A stretch of DNA of 64,000 nucleotides, taken from NCBI RefSeq assembly GCF_013369335.1, contig NZ_SZQJ01000006.1, positions 22,357 through 86,356 on the forward strand, read 5' to 3'. Below the pieces are notes generated by a model. That model ran no database searches, was not told the origin of the DNA, and worked only from the letters and a program-made list of their open reading frames with translations. This stretch comes from Vibrio sp. JPW-9-11-11 (GTDB lineage: Bacteria > Pseudomonadota > Gammaproteobacteria > Enterobacterales > Vibrionaceae). Below, one piece after another: positions 47,278-57,167 of the stretch. Position numbers and translations under genes: made by a program. Numbering within the stretch: the stretch's first letter is position 1; each line of letters opens with the position of its first letter.

Positions 47278-48291
47278 ATGCGCATCTTCGCGGACCGATT
47301 AGCGGAGCATTTGGTCAAGCAGCTCCATCCGATTTATCTCATTTTTGGCAATGAGCCTTTATTGCTGCAAGAGTCCCGAGAGGCCATTCAGCGAACGGCT
47401 CTAGCCAATGGTTTTGCAGAGCGTCATCGCTTTGCCGTAGATAATAGCCTTGACTGGACCCGGGTGTATGACTGCTGCCAAGCCATGAGCTTATTCTCGA
47501 CCAAGCAAGTCATTGAACTTGAGTTACCTGAAAGCGGCGTTAACGCCGCGATTGCCAAAGAGTTACTGGCCGTTGCCGATCTGATTCACTCTGATGTGTT
47601 ACTGGTCGTGATCGGCAGTAAACTCACCAAAGCGCAAGAGAATGCGAAATGGTTTAAAAGATTGAGTCAAAGCGGATGCTGGGTTAATTGCCTCACTCCA
47701 GATCTCCAACGCCTGCCCCAATTTGTGCAACAGCGTTGTCACAAGTTGGGATTAAAGCCAGATCCCGAAGCGCTACAAATGCTCGCTCAATGGCACGAAG
47801 GCAATCTATTTGCCTTGACACAAAGCCTTGAGAAACTCGCGCTTCTCTATGCTGACGGACAGCTGAACTTAGTGCGACTAGAGCATGCGTTAAGCCGTCA
47901 CAATCACTTTACCGCCTTCCATTGGGTAGACGCTCTATTGGCGGGCAAAGCCAAACGAGCACAACGGATCTTACGTCAGCTTGAAGCTGAAGGTGTCGAA
48001 GCGGTCATTCTTATTCGAACACTGCAAAAAGAGCTCACGCAGCTGTTGAGCATGTCCTCGCTGCTCCATAGTCAAACCATAGGTCAAGTATTTGAGCAAT
48101 ATCGAGTTTGGCAATCTAAACGACCGCTCTACTCCGCGGCATTGCAAAGGCTCAATTCAAACCATTTAACTCAACAACTGCAGTTATTGGCTCAAGCAGA
48201 AATCACCGTTAAAACCCAATATGAGCTCTCGTGTTGGCCACTATTGCATCAGCTAAGCTGCCAAATCTGTATGCCACAAGTGCGGATATAA
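47278..48291 (+). CDS. holA: DNA polymerase III delta subunit
   Basis: Part of the clamp loader that opens the beta clamp. The N-terminus has ADRLAEHLVKQLHPIYLIFGNEP, typical of HolA, followed by the AAA+-like fold without a working Walker A. The C-terminal collar domain contains the conserved RLEHALSRHNHFTAFHWVDALL. 337 residues is the family length. The order lptE-holA with a tiny gap is conserved in gammaproteobacteria and suggests co-transcription. Confidence 0.93.
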   Translation: MRIFADRLAEHLVKQLHPIYLIFGNEPLLLQESREAIQRTALANGFAERHRFAVDNSLDWTRVYDCCQAMSLFSTKQVIELELPESGVNAAIAKELLAVADLIHSDVLLVVIGSKLTKAQENAKWFKRLSQSGCWVNCLTPDLQRLPQFVQQRCHKLGLKPDPEALQMLAQWHEGNLFALTQSLEKLALLYADGQLNLVRLEHALSRHNHFTAFHWVDALLAGKAKRAQRILRQLEAEGVEAVILIRTLQKELTQLLSMSSLLHSQTIGQVFEQYRVWQSKRPLYSAALQRLNSNHLTQQLQLLAQAEITVKTQYELSCWPLLHQLSCQICMPQVRI

Positions 48292-48361
48292 AAAGCGTGT
48301 TATACTTCGCCGCCGCCGAATAAGGCGCCAAGTCAAATAGATAATCAATGAGGACAACACC

Positions 48362-48679
48362 TTGCAACTTACACAGTTAAACGACTTTTTAATCGACAAA
48401 ATTGACGATATGAAAGCGCAAGACATTAAAACGATTGATGTTCAAGGTAAATCAAGCATTACCGACTTTATGATTGTTTGTACCGGCACCTCTAAGCGCC
48501 ATGTGTCATCTATTGCTGAGCATGTTGCAAAAGAGTCTAAGCTTGCTGGCCTCGATCCGCTAGGTATCGATGGAGAGGAACAAGGAGAATGGGTCGTACT
48601 CGATATGGGCTCAACGATTGTGCATGTGATGCAAGAAGAGCAGCGTGAGCTCTACCAACTCGAAAAACTCTGGGGTTAA
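48362..48679 (+). CDS. rsfS: Ribosomal silencing factor RsfS
   Basis: A 105-residue protein that binds ribosomal protein L14 and blocks subunit joining in stationary phase or starvation. Family blocks: [23 protein letters not shown] and [28 protein letters not shown]. The start is TTG at 48362, with GAGGA about 7 nt upstream; the next Met is 16 residues in and would remove conserved sequence. rlmH starts 3 nt after the stop, a conserved pair. Confidence 0.95.
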   Translation: MQLTQLNDFLIDKIDDMKAQDIKTIDVQGKSSITDFMIVCTGTSKRHVSSIAEHVAKESKLAGLDPLGIDGEEQGEWVVLDMGSTIVHVMQEEQRELYQLEKLWG

Positions 48680-48682
48680 GCG

Positions 48683-49153
48683 ATGAAGCTCCAACTTATC
48701 GCCGTCGGCAGTAAAATGCCCAAATGGGTCGAAGAAGGCTTTCAGGAGTATCGCCGCCGATTTCCGCACGACATGCCACTTGAGCTTGTGGAAATCACCG
48801 CCGGAAAACGCGGAAAAAATGCCGATATTGCAAGGATTTTGCAAAAAGAAGGCGAAGCCATGTTGGCGGCCGTGCCAAAAGGCAACCGAATTGTTACTCT
48901 CGATATTCCCGGCAAAAAGTGGGACACGCCACAACTCGCCGAGCAGCTTGAAAACTGGAAACTCGACGGACGTGATGTGTCGATCTTAATTGGCGGCCCC
49001 GAAGGTTTGGCACCAGCGTGTAAAGCAGCAGCAGATCAAAGTTGGTCTCTCTCGGCTTTAACACTTCCTCACCCATTGGTGCGAATTGTTATGGCTGAAA
49101 GTTTGTATCGCGCGTGGAGCATCACGGCGAACCACCCTTATCATCGAGAATAA
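48683..49153 (+). CDS. rlmH: 23S rRNA pseudouridine-1915 N3-methyltransferase RlmH
   Basis: A 156-residue SPOUT methyltransferase acting on pseudouridine 1915 of 23S rRNA in the assembled ribosome. The trefoil-knot SAM site is [14 protein letters not shown], and the C-terminal block [16 protein letters not shown] is diagnostic. Length is exact for the family. It is tightly packed between rsfS (3 nt) and mrdA (6 nt). Confidence 0.97.
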   Translation: MKLQLIAVGSKMPKWVEEGFQEYRRRFPHDMPLELVEITAGKRGKNADIARILQKEGEAMLAAVPKGNRIVTLDIPGKKWDTPQLAEQLENWKLDGRDVSILIGGPEGLAPACKAAADQSWSLSALTLPHPLVRIVMAESLYRAWSITANHPYHRE

Positions 49154-49159
49154 TCACAG

Positions 49160-51046
49160 ATGTTACGCAAGCGTACCCAAATTAGGGATTACCATGAAGA
49201 AGCGCGGCTATTTAAAAACCGCGCGATCGTAGCTTTCATTGGTATTGTCGCCATGATGGGCGTGCTGGTGACTAACCTCTACAACATCCAGATCAATCAA
49301 TACCAAGATTATAAAACCCGTTCTAACGATAACCGTATCAAAGTGGTGCCTATCGCGCCCAACCGCGGTCTAATCTACGATCGAAACGGTAAACTACTTG
49401 CCGAAAACCGTCCGGTATTTAGCCTGGAGATCATTCCAGAAAAAGTCAAAAATATGGACGACACTATACGTCGTCTGCAGCAAATCCTGACCATTACTCC
49501 CGAGCAGGTAGAACGCTTTCATAAAGAGCGCAAGCATACTCGTCGCTTTAAGTCGGTTCCCATCTTGACTCAATTAACCGAACAGCAAGCAGCGAAGTTT
49601 TCGGTTCAACAACACAATTTCCCAGGCGTTACCATAAACGCCGCGCTTAAGCGACATTACCCGTATGGTGAGGTACTCACCCATGTGATCGGCTATGTGT
49701 CTCGGATTAACGACCGCGATATGCAACGCTTAGTCCGCGAAGATAAAGACGCCAACTACCAAGCCACCCGCGACATTGGTAAACTCGGTATTGAGCGCTA
49801 TTACGAGGATCTCTTACACGGGACAGCAGGCTATCAAGAGGTCGAAGTTAACAGTCGTGGCCGCGTGATTCGCACATTAAAGTATATTCCTCCAGTTCCC
49901 GGCAGAGACATCGTCCTCAACCTCGACATCGATTTGCAGCTTTATATCCACGACATATTGGCCGACCGCCGTGGCAGCGCTATCGTGCTCGATCCTAAAG
50001 ACAATGGCGTGCTGGCGATGGTTTCAAGTCCAAGTTACGACCCCAACGCTTTCGTTCATGGGATCTCAGGTAACGCCTATCGTGCTTTACTCAATGACAA
50101 AGATCGCCCTTTGGTTAACCGAGCAACCCTTGGGATCTACCCGCCCGCTTCAACCATTAAACCCTTTATGGCCGTCGCCGCGCTGCAAGAGGGAGTGATC
50201 ACTCCTTACACGACGAGAAATGACCCAGGGTACTGGCGAATTCCAAACTCTAAAACACGCCCTTTCCGCGATTGGCTGCGTTGGGGACATGGCAAGGTCG
50301 ATGTCGTGAAATCTATCGAAGAGTCCGTGGACACCTTCTATTATCAAATCGCATACGATATGGGTATTGACCGCATATCACGCTGGATGATGATGTTTGG
50401 CTTTGGTGACTATACCGGTATCGATATCCACGAAGAGAGTAAAGCCAATATGCCAACGCGCGATTGGAAAATGGCTCGCCACCGAACGCCTTGGTACCAA
50501 GGTGATACCATTCCTGTCGGAATCGGCCAAGGCTACTGGACCGCCACACCGATGCAAATAGCCAAAGCCACTTCAGTATTAGTTAACCGCGGAAAGCGCG
50601 TGGCTCCACATCTTCTCAGAGCAACCATAGTCAATGGTGAAAAGTTTGATAAACACCAATTGTCAACGCTGGAGTCTTACACTTACCCTCCGATTGAAGG
50701 GGTAAAAGAGAAGTTTTGGGACTTATCTATTGAAGGCATGCGCTTAGCCAATCACGGTAAAAAAGGCACAGCTCGACGTTCGTTCTATAAAACGCCTTAC
50801 ATGAGTGGCGGAAAATCAGGCACTGCACAAGTGTTTGGTTTAGGTGAAGACGAAGAGTATAACGCCGATGAGATTGCCGAGCATCTACGCGATCACGCCT
50901 TATTTACAGGATTTGCCCCACTGGAAAACCCAGAGCTGATTGTCACCATAGTGCTGGAAAACGCAGGGGGGGGCTCTTCGCAAGGTGGCCCAGTGGTGAG
51001 ACAAATTTTCGACCACGTTTTGGTTGAACGAAAAGAGGCTGAGTAA
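49160..51046 (+). CDS. mrdA: Penicillin-binding protein 2
   Basis: Transpeptidase of the elongasome that cross-links lateral-wall peptidoglycan. A short cytoplasmic tail and a membrane helix (about 23-44) precede the pedestal domain and the catalytic domain. The active-site Ser331 and Lys334 are in PASTIKPF, the SxN-type motif is EESVDTFYY, and the KSG motif is in [11 protein letters not shown]. Length 628 is normal. It overlaps functionally and physically with rodA, which starts 2 nt after the stop. Confidence 0.97.
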   Translation: MLRKRTQIRDYHEEARLFKNRAIVAFIGIVAMMGVLVTNLYNIQINQYQDYKTRSNDNRIKVVPIAPNRGLIYDRNGKLLAENRPVFSLEIIPEKVKNMDDTIRRLQQILTITPEQVERFHKERKHTRRFKSVPILTQLTEQQAAKFSVQQHNFPGVTINAALKRHYPYGEVLTHVIGYVSRINDRDMQRLVREDKDANYQATRDIGKLGIERYYEDLLHGTAGYQEVEVNSRGRVIRTLKYIPPVPGRDIVLNLDIDLQLYIHDILADRRGSAIVLDPKDNGVLAMVSSPSYDPNAFVHGISGNAYRALLNDKDRPLVNRATLGIYPPASTIKPFMAVAALQEGVITPYTTRNDPGYWRIPNSKTRPFRDWLRWGHGKVDVVKSIEESVDTFYYQIAYDMGIDRISRWMMMFGFGDYTGIDIHEESKANMPTRDWKMARHRTPWYQGDTIPVGIGQGYWTATPMQIAKATSVLVNRGKRVAPHLLRATIVNGEKFDKHQLSTLESYTYPPIEGVKEKFWDLSIEGMRLANHGKKGTARRSFYKTPYMSGGKSGTAQVFGLGEDEEYNADEIAEHLRDHALFTGFAPLENPELIVTIVLENAGGGSSQGGPVVRQIFDHVLVERKEAE

Positions 51047-51048
51047 TC

Positions 51049-52170
51049 ATGGATTTAAATCCTGCTACGGGTCAAAACCGCGCCATGTTTGAGCGCTTTC
51101 ATATCGATTTACCCATGTTGTTGGGCATCCTAGTTTTAATGGGCTTTGGCCTTGTGGTGATGTACAGCGCCAGCGGACAAAACTTAGCTATGATGGACCG
51201 CCAAGCCATGCGCATGGCGCTCTCTTTGGGTGTCATGTTGCTACTGGCACAAATTCCTCCCCGTACCTACGAGGCGCTGGCGCCATTGATGTTCGTTGGC
51301 GGCGTCATTCTCCTGCTTGGAGTGCTGTTTTTTGGTGAAGCTTCAAAAGGCGCGCAGCGCTGGTTAAACCTTGGTTTTGTCCGCTTCCAACCTTCGGAAC
51401 TGCTTAAACTCGCGGTGCCTTTAATGGTGGCTCGCTATATTGGTAAGCGGCCTTTGCCACCGACGTTACAAACTCTCGTAATGTCGTTGGTTATGGTGTT
51501 TGTACCGACCGTCTTGATCGCTAAGCAGCCCGATCTAGGCACATCAATATTAATCGCCGCTTCCGGCGTGTTCGTTATTTTCCTGGCCGGGATCAGTTGG
51601 CGAATCATCTTTGCCGCCGTGTGTGGCGTTGGCGCATTTCTCCCCATATTGTGGTTCTTCCTCATGCGCGAATATCAAAAAGTTCGAGTCAGGACCCTGT
51701 TTAATCCCGAGTCCGACCCACTTGGCGCCGGTTATCATATTATTCAAAGTAAGATAGCGATCGGCTCTGGGGGGATCTCTGGTAAAGGTTGGCTACAAGG
51801 CACTCAATCTCAACTCGAGTTTCTACCAGAGCGCCATACTGACTTTATCTTTGCCGTGATCGCCGAAGAATGGGGCTTAATCGGGATCCTTATTTTGCTC
51901 AGTTTGTATTTATTTATCATCGGCCGAGGCTTAGTCTTGGCGAGCAAAGCGCAAACCGCCTTTGGCCGCATGATGGCGGGCAGTATTGTGCTGAGTTTCT
52001 TCGTCTATGTCTTCGTTAATATCGGCATGGTAAGTGGCATCTTACCCGTGGTCGGTGTCCCACTTCCTCTTATCAGTTATGGCGGAACTTCAATGGTGAC
52101 TTTGATGGCGGGTTTTGGCATCTTAATGTCCATTCATACTCACAGAAAAGCGTTCTCAAAGGCAATCTAA
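51049..52170 (+). CDS. mrdB: Peptidoglycan glycosyltransferase RodA
   Basis: SEDS-family polymerase that makes glycan strands with PBP2 during cell elongation. About ten membrane helices are visible. Signature blocks: [13 protein letters not shown] near the start, [21 protein letters not shown], and [18 protein letters not shown] near the end. 373 residues is normal. It sits between mrdA and rlpA without spacers (rlpA begins at the next base after the stop), so all three are translated from one message. Confidence 0.97.
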   Translation: MDLNPATGQNRAMFERFHIDLPMLLGILVLMGFGLVVMYSASGQNLAMMDRQAMRMALSLGVMLLLAQIPPRTYEALAPLMFVGGVILLLGVLFFGEASKGAQRWLNLGFVRFQPSELLKLAVPLMVARYIGKRPLPPTLQTLVMSLVMVFVPTVLIAKQPDLGTSILIAASGVFVIFLAGISWRIIFAAVCGVGAFLPILWFFLMREYQKVRVRTLFNPESDPLGAGYHIIQSKIAIGSGGISGKGWLQGTQSQLEFLPERHTDFIFAVIAEEWGLIGILILLSLYLFIIGRGLVLASKAQTAFGRMMAGSIVLSFFVYVFVNIGMVSGILPVVGVPLPLISYGGTSMVTLMAGFGILMSIHTHRKAFSKAI

Positions 52171-52947
52171 ATGACCAATCATTACCTTATTGTTGCGGCC
52201 ATCGCCTTATCGGCAATACTCGCAGGGTGCTCTTCTTCGGGGCGTTATAGTATTGATGATGATATCGCTCCCGATACCCCTATCAGTGTTGATCATATCG
52301 AAGATGCCACGCCTCAATATGAGTCTTACAGCCGAGGCGGGAATAGCGATTACACGCTACGAGGTCAGCGTTATACCATCATTAAGCAGCCTAAAGGCTT
52401 TAAGCAACAAGGTATCGCCTCATGGTACGGTAAAAAATTTCACGGCCACCTCACCTCGAACGGTGAAATCTACGACATGTACTCCATGTCAGCGGCGCAC
52501 AAAGAGCTACCAATTCCAAGCTACGTAAAAGTCACCAACCAAGACAACGGTAAAACCGCGATAGTGAGAGTCAACGACCGCGGGCCGTTCCACCCTGGGA
52601 GAATCATTGACCTAAGCTACGCAGCCGCACTGAAACTCGATGTGTTGAAAACCGGCACCGCCAATGTAGAAATTGAAGTCATCAGCGTCGATAGACCAAG
52701 TGGCACTCGGCCAAATAAAGCGTACAGTCAGTACATTGTCCAAGTCGCTTCATCACAACATCAAGATCGCGTTGAAACTTTAGCGCAAGACCTAAGTCAA
52801 ACTCTCTCGATAAAGAGTTATGTCAGTTCCTCTGACACCATACATCGCGTATTACTAGGCCCTTTTGACGACTATATGTCGACCCAAAAGGCCCTTGAAC
52901 AAGTTAAAGCGCTGGGATACGACAGCGCTTTTATTAAGTCTCGTTAG
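52171..52947 (+). CDS. rlpA: Septal-ring lytic transglycosylase RlpA
   Basis: A 258-residue outer-membrane lipoprotein: the lipobox is ILAGC with lipidated Cys20. A double-psi beta-barrel domain follows at about 88-175 (GIASWYGKKFHGHLTSNGE, VRVNDRGPF with the catalytic Asp region). A C-terminal SPOR domain at about 185-258 (SQYIVQVASSQHQDRVETLA) binds denuded septal glycan. In Pseudomonas RlpA cleaves naked glycan strands. The gene begins directly after the rodA stop codon. Confidence 0.94.
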   Translation: MTNHYLIVAAIALSAILAGCSSSGRYSIDDDIAPDTPISVDHIEDATPQYESYSRGGNSDYTLRGQRYTIIKQPKGFKQQGIASWYGKKFHGHLTSNGEIYDMYSMSAAHKELPIPSYVKVTNQDNGKTAIVRVNDRGPFHPGRIIDLSYAAALKLDVLKTGTANVEIEVISVDRPSGTRPNKAYSQYIVQVASSQHQDRVETLAQDLSQTLSIKSYVSSSDTIHRVLLGPFDDYMSTQKALEQVKALGYDSAFIKSR

Positions 52948-53038
52948 TCCTCAATCCAGTGTTTCCCGTTGGGCGGCACTGATTTGAGTGATTGATTCTG
53001 TTAAGATATGGACAGTTAAAGATAAACCTGTAGTCACT

Positions 53039-54217
53039 ATGAAAAAAACAACGCTCATTAAAACAGCATTTGCGTCTTCAATTGCACTTTCTGCAACTTT
53101 CGCATCTTCTGCAATCGCATCACCAATCGTCGTTCCTGATGCTCCTCAAATCGCAGCGAAAGGCTATGTGTTGATGGATTACCATTCAGGCAAAGTTCTC
53201 GCAGAAAAAGAGATGAACACTAAGCTTTCTCCAGCAAGCTTAACCAAAATGATGACCAGCTACGTGATTGGTCAGGAGCTAGAGCGCGGCAACATCTCAC
53301 TTCAAGACGATGTAACCATCAGCAAAAATGCTTGGGCCAAAAACTTCCCAGACTCTTCAAAGATGTTTATCGAAGTCGGCACGACGGTAAAAGTCGAAGA
53401 TCTTAACCGCGGCATCATCGTCCAGTCAGGTAACGATGCCTGTGTGGCGATGGCTGAGCACATCGCAGGCTCTGAAGATGCCTTCGTCGATTTAATGAAC
53501 GCTTGGGCTGACACTATCGGCATGAAGAATACCCACTTCGCCAATGTTCATGGGCTGGATAACCCGAACCTCTACTCTACACCTTACGATATGGCACTAC
53601 TTGGTAGCGCGCTGATCCGCGATGTACCTGACGAGTATCGTATTTACTCAGAGAAAAAATATACTTACAACGGTATTACTCAATACAACCGCAATGGCCT
53701 GCTCTGGGATAAGAGCATGAATGTGGATGGCATTAAAACTGGACACACCAGCAACGCAGGCTACAGCTTAGTGAGCTCAGCCACTGAAGGTAAAATGCGC
53801 CTTGTCGCGGTTGTGATGGGTACACGAGATGCCAATGCGCGTAAATCAGAGAGCAAAAAGCTTTTGAGCTACGGCTTCCGCTTCTTTGAAACAGTGGCAC
53901 CACACAAAGCGGGGGAAACCTTCGTTGAAGAGAAAATTTGGATGGGCAACAAGGACACCGTTGCGCTGGGTCTTGATCAAGACACTTACGTGACGCTACC
54001 TCGCGGCCAAGCAAAAAGCTTAAAAGCCAGCTTCATCCTTGAAAAACAGCTCGAAGCCCCAATCATGAAAGGTGACGTAGTCGGTAAGCTATACTACCAA
54101 TTAGAAGGCGACGACATCGCTGAGTACCCACTGCTTGCATTGGAAGATGTCGAACAAGGTAGCCTATTCAGCCGTCTATGGGATTACATCGTGATGCTGT
54201 TTAAGAGCTTCTTGTAA
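53039..54217 (+). CDS. dacA: D-alanyl-D-alanine carboxypeptidase PBP5/6-type
   Basis: Removes the terminal D-Ala of peptidoglycan pentapeptides in the periplasm. The signal peptide ends at about residue 28 (SSAIA). The active-site Ser67 and Lys70 are in SPASLTKMM, the SGN motif starts at Ser130 (VQSGNDACV), and the KTG motif is in GIKTGHTSNAG. The C-terminal amphipathic anchor is LFSRLWDYIVMLFKSFL. The frame opens 17 codons earlier, but MKKTTLIKT is the signal-peptide start (53039). It is followed by a strong terminator. Confidence 0.96.
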   Translation: MKKTTLIKTAFASSIALSATFASSAIASPIVVPDAPQIAAKGYVLMDYHSGKVLAEKEMNTKLSPASLTKMMTSYVIGQELERGNISLQDDVTISKNAWAKNFPDSSKMFIEVGTTVKVEDLNRGIIVQSGNDACVAMAEHIAGSEDAFVDLMNAWADTIGMKNTHFANVHGLDNPNLYSTPYDMALLGSALIRDVPDEYRIYSEKKYTYNGITQYNRNGLLWDKSMNVDGIKTGHTSNAGYSLVSSATEGKMRLVAVVMGTRDANARKSESKKLLSYGFRFFETVAPHKAGETFVEEKIWMGNKDTVALGLDQDTYVTLPRGQAKSLKASFILEKQLEAPIMKGDVVGKLYYQLEGDDIAEYPLLALEDVEQGSLFSRLWDYIVMLFKSFL

Positions 54218-54234
54218 TTCATACATTTAGTATG

Positions 54235-54261
54235 AAAAGAGCCGCCTAGCGCGGCTCTTTT
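54235..54261 (+). terminator. Terminator of dacA
   Basis: Stem AAAAGAGCCGC/GCGGCTCTTTT with a 5-nt loop, followed by CATTTTT. Confidence 0.88.
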
Positions 54262-54355
54262 CATTTTTAACACCAGCGCGCTGGCTTGAGTTCGACCTCA
54301 TTTGCCAGTACTATTCCGCGCTATCAAGACCATTTTTCCAACTTGGAGTTTCAAC

Positions 54356-54634
54356 ATGCTGAACATTAACTCAGATGCAAAACTGAAAGACCTGCTAGAG
54401 TTCCCTTGTTCTTTTACCTATAAGGTAATGGGCTACGCTAAGCCAGAGCTACCAGAGAGGGTTTTAGAAGTGATCCAACGCCATGCTCCAGGTGACTACA
54501 GCCCAACGGTTAAACCCAGCGCGAAAGGCAACTATCACTCTGTCTCTATCAATATCACCGCGACATCGATAGAGCAGGTCGAAACCCTGTATAAAGAACT
54601 GGGTGAAATCGACATAGTGCGCATGGTTCTCTAA
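54356..54634 (+). CDS. ybeD: YbeD/DUF493 family protein
   Basis: A 92-residue cytoplasmic protein with a ferredoxin-like ACT-type fold. The family motif is [14 protein letters not shown], and [21 protein letters not shown] is the second conserved block. It is always near lipB; its role is unknown, though a regulatory link to lipoate metabolism has been suggested from its ACT-like fold. The frame opens 18 codons earlier, but GGAG is placed for the ATG at 54356. A terminator follows. Confidence 0.92.
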   Translation: MLNINSDAKLKDLLEFPCSFTYKVMGYAKPELPERVLEVIQRHAPGDYSPTVKPSAKGNYHSVSINITATSIEQVETLYKELGEIDIVRMVL

Positions 54635-54661
54635 TTTTATTTGATGTTATCAACTTTTTTT

Positions 54662-54687
54662 GAAAGCAGCGTTAGCTGCTTTCTTTA
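54662..54687 (+). terminator. Terminator of ybeD
   Basis: Stem GAAAGCAGC/GCTGCTTTC with loop GTTA, followed by TTTATAT. It lies 27 nt after the ybeD stop. Confidence 0.75.
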
Positions 54688-54813
54688 TATATATCAAATG
54701 GATAAGTAAACCTCTCATTCACCAAGGTCAAAAATCTGTGGCTAAGATGTAGTTCATTGACCCGAAGCAGTTTATAATCTTTTCACTTTATTAATCGATG
54801 ATGGAATAAGGCA

Positions 54814-55482
54814 ATGCATAACCAGCTTGTAGTAAAACATCTGGGAAGACAGGATTACGAGCCAATTTGGCAAGCGATGCATGACTTCACCGATAACCGA
54901 ACGGAAGAGACTGCGGATGAAGTGTGGCTGGTAGAGCACAATCCAGTCTTTACTCAAGGTCAGGCAGGTAAAGCGGAACATTTGCTCAACACCGGTGATA
55001 TTCCCGTCGTACAAAGTGATCGCGGTGGTCAGGTTACCTATCACGGTCCAGGGCAATTGGTTGCCTATTTCCTCATCAACCTGCGCCGTAAAAAGCTTGG
55101 CGTGCGAGATCTCGTTACCCACATCGAGAATCTCGTAATCAGCACGCTGAAAGCATACAATATCGAGTCAGCGGCACGACCGGATGCTCCGGGTGTGTAT
55201 GTCGATGGCAAAAAAATCTGTTCTTTAGGGCTTAGAATCCGTAAAGGGTGTTCATTTCATGGCTTAGCGCTGAATGTGAACATGGACCTTTCGCCTTTCC
55301 AGCGCATTAACCCGTGTGGTTATGCCGGGATGGAAATGGTTCAAGTCAGCCAATTAGGTGGGCCTAATGAGGTTATCCAGGTTGAACACAAACTAGTCGA
55401 AGAGCTAGTCAAACTACTGGGTTATGAGCAGGTAGAATTCATCTCTACCAGCAACCACTCGGCCACCAGCAACGAGAAGTAA
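54814..55482 (+). CDS. lipB: Octanoyltransferase LipB
   Basis: Moves octanoate from acyl carrier protein to lipoyl domains, the first step of lipoate attachment. Blocks: [33 protein letters not shown], and [20 protein letters not shown] with the catalytic Lys region. The active-site Cys is in [11 protein letters not shown]. The C-terminal stretch of about 12 residues (Ser/Thr/Asn-rich) is variable. 222 residues. lipA starts 7 nt after the stop; the two work in sequence. Confidence 0.97.
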   Translation: MHNQLVVKHLGRQDYEPIWQAMHDFTDNRTEETADEVWLVEHNPVFTQGQAGKAEHLLNTGDIPVVQSDRGGQVTYHGPGQLVAYFLINLRRKKLGVRDLVTHIENLVISTLKAYNIESAARPDAPGVYVDGKKICSLGLRIRKGCSFHGLALNVNMDLSPFQRINPCGYAGMEMVQVSQLGGPNEVIQVEHKLVEELVKLLGYEQVEFISTSNHSATSNEK

Positions 55483-55489
55483 GAGAAGC

Positions 55490-56455
55490 ATGAGTAAACC
55501 AATCCAAATGGAAAAAGGCGTTAAGTATCGCGACGCTGATAAGATGGCACTGATTCCGGTTAAGAATATGCCAGCCGAACAGAAAGAAGTTCTTCGCAAG
55601 CCTGAGTGGATGAAGATCAAGCTGCCGGCAGACAGCCAGCGTATTCAAGATATTAAATCAGCGATGCGTAAGAACAACCTGCACTCAGTCTGTGAAGAAG
55701 CCTCTTGTCCTAACCTTGCCGAGTGTTTTAACCACGGTACGGCGACCTTCATGATTCTCGGGGCGATTTGTACTCGTCGCTGCCCATTCTGTGATGTGGC
55801 CCACGGTCGCCCACTCGCTCCTGAAGCAGAAGAACCCAAGAAGCTCGCTAAAACCATTCAAGATATGAAGCTCAAATACGTGGTTATCACCTCGGTAGAC
55901 CGCGATGATCTGCGTGACGGTGGCGCACAGCATTTTGCCGACTGTAACCGCGAAATCCGGGCACTGAATCCAAACATCAAGATAGAGACTTTAGTCCCCG
56001 ACTTCCGTGGCCGTATGGATGTCGCTCTCGATCTCATGAAAGACAACCCGCCAGATGTGTTCAACCACAACTTAGAGACCGCGCCGCGTTTATATCGTAA
56101 GGCCCGCCCTGGCGCGAACTACAAATGGTCACTGCAATTACTACAGAAGTTCAAACAACAACATCCTGATATTCCGACTAAATCAGGCTTAATGATGGGC
56201 TTGGGCGAAACGAAAGAAGAGATCATCGAAGTACTCAAAGATCTGCGCGCTCACGGTGTGACCATGTTAACGCTTGGCCAATATCTGGCACCAAGTCGCC
56301 ACCACCTACCAGTCGAGCGCTACGTGCCGCCATCAGAGTTTGACGAACTCAAAGAGATCGCTCTTGATTTAGGCTTTACCCATGCAGCCTGTGGCCCATT
56401 TGTCCGCTCATCGTACCATGCCGATCTGCAAGCTCAAGGTATTGAAGTCGGCTAG
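55490..56455 (+). CDS. lipA: Lipoyl synthase LipA
   Basis: Radical-SAM enzyme that inserts two sulfurs into protein-bound octanoate. The auxiliary cluster cysteines are in [12 protein letters not shown], the radical-SAM cysteines are in CTRRCPFCD, and the C-terminal serine ligand is in FVRSSYHAD. 321 residues is standard. It is co-transcribed with lipB and ends in a clear terminator at 56479. Confidence 0.98.
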   Translation: MSKPIQMEKGVKYRDADKMALIPVKNMPAEQKEVLRKPEWMKIKLPADSQRIQDIKSAMRKNNLHSVCEEASCPNLAECFNHGTATFMILGAICTRRCPFCDVAHGRPLAPEAEEPKKLAKTIQDMKLKYVVITSVDRDDLRDGGAQHFADCNREIRALNPNIKIETLVPDFRGRMDVALDLMKDNPPDVFNHNLETAPRLYRKARPGANYKWSLQLLQKFKQQHPDIPTKSGLMMGLGETKEEIIEVLKDLRAHGVTMLTLGQYLAPSRHHLPVERYVPPSEFDELKEIALDLGFTHAACGPFVRSSYHADLQAQGIEVG

Positions 56456-56478
56456 CCTGACATTCTAGAGTGATGACT

Positions 56479-56505
56479 AAGCCAGCGCAAAACGCTGGCT
56501 TTTTT
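56479..56505 (+). terminator. Terminator of lipBA
   Basis: Stem AAGCCAGCG/CGCTGGCTT (56479-56487, 56493-56501), loop CAAAA, followed by a T run. Confidence 0.9.
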
Positions 56506-56596
56506 GTTGTTGAATGAGATGCCACACTTATATAGTCTTAGCGTTAGCGAAAACGACTAGAATTGAATTAATTAAACAGATAATCCAGGATCTATT

Positions 56597-56926
56597 ATGA
56601 AAACATTTGGACTGATGGCATTGACAGCGTTAGTGGCAGTGACTACAGGTTGTGCGAGTAACACCGAGCAAGATAACTTCCGCGAAGCCTCATTTGAACT
56701 GTGTAATACAGAGGTCGATATTTATTCAGTCAGTGACGATGGTCGCGTGCGTATCGTCTGTTCCGATGGCTCTAAGTTCGCATTAACCAGTGAAGAGACC
56801 TTGACCACTATGCGCGACATCAATATCGATTACTGTGACGGTGAAGGGTTAGGTAAATTTAACGAAAGCAGCAAATACTACTCGTTTAAATGTAAATCGG
56901 GCACCTTGCTCAGCCTACCTAAATAG
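56597..56926 (+). CDS. Small lipoprotein with two cysteine repeats
   Basis: A 109-residue predicted lipoprotein; the lipobox is VTTGC with Cys19. The mature part contains four more cysteines, Cys36, Cys55, Cys80 and Cys99. Cys36-Cys55 and Cys80-Cys99 are both 19 apart, and the pairs are offset by exactly 44, so the protein looks like a tandem duplication of one unit (compare RIVCSDGSKFAL with SFKCKSGTLLSL). Two intra-repeat disulfides are likely in the periplasm. I recognise no family. It is transcribed alone, between the lipBA terminator and its own. AGGATC precedes the ATG. Confidence 0.75.
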   Translation: MKTFGLMALTALVAVTTGCASNTEQDNFREASFELCNTEVDIYSVSDDGRVRIVCSDGSKFALTSEETLTTMRDINIDYCDGEGLGKFNESSKYYSFKCKSGTLLSLPK

Positions 56927-56940
56927 AAAAAATTTCGGTG

Positions 56941-56974
56941 AAAAAAGGTTGATGTGAACACATCAACCTTTTTT
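56941..56974. terminator. Terminator of the small lipoprotein gene
   Basis: A 16-bp perfect stem, AAAAAAGGTTGATGTG with CACATCAACCTTTTTT, loop AA. Its A and T ends make it symmetric. Confidence 0.9.
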
Positions 56975-57033
56975 ATTTCTCCCTTGCTCTCGTTCTTTGA
57001 TATCCACTCAGACGCCCTATTTCCTGCGGATAC

Positions 57034-57062
57034 AAAAAAGCCCCATCACAAGATGAGGCTTC
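57034..57062 (-). terminator. Terminator of glyA
   Basis: On the minus strand AAGCCTCATC pairs with GATGGGGCTT (one T-G), loop TTGT, followed by a T run. It lies about 105 nt beyond the glyA stop. Confidence 0.78.
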
Positions 57063-57167
57063 AAATCGTTTCAAAGTAGATGTGTGAAGTTCAAGGAGAA
57101 TACACGGAGTTTGCGCTAGCAAATCAGTATATTCGACGCAGAAGTTCGCTCACTCTACCAAGTAAAA

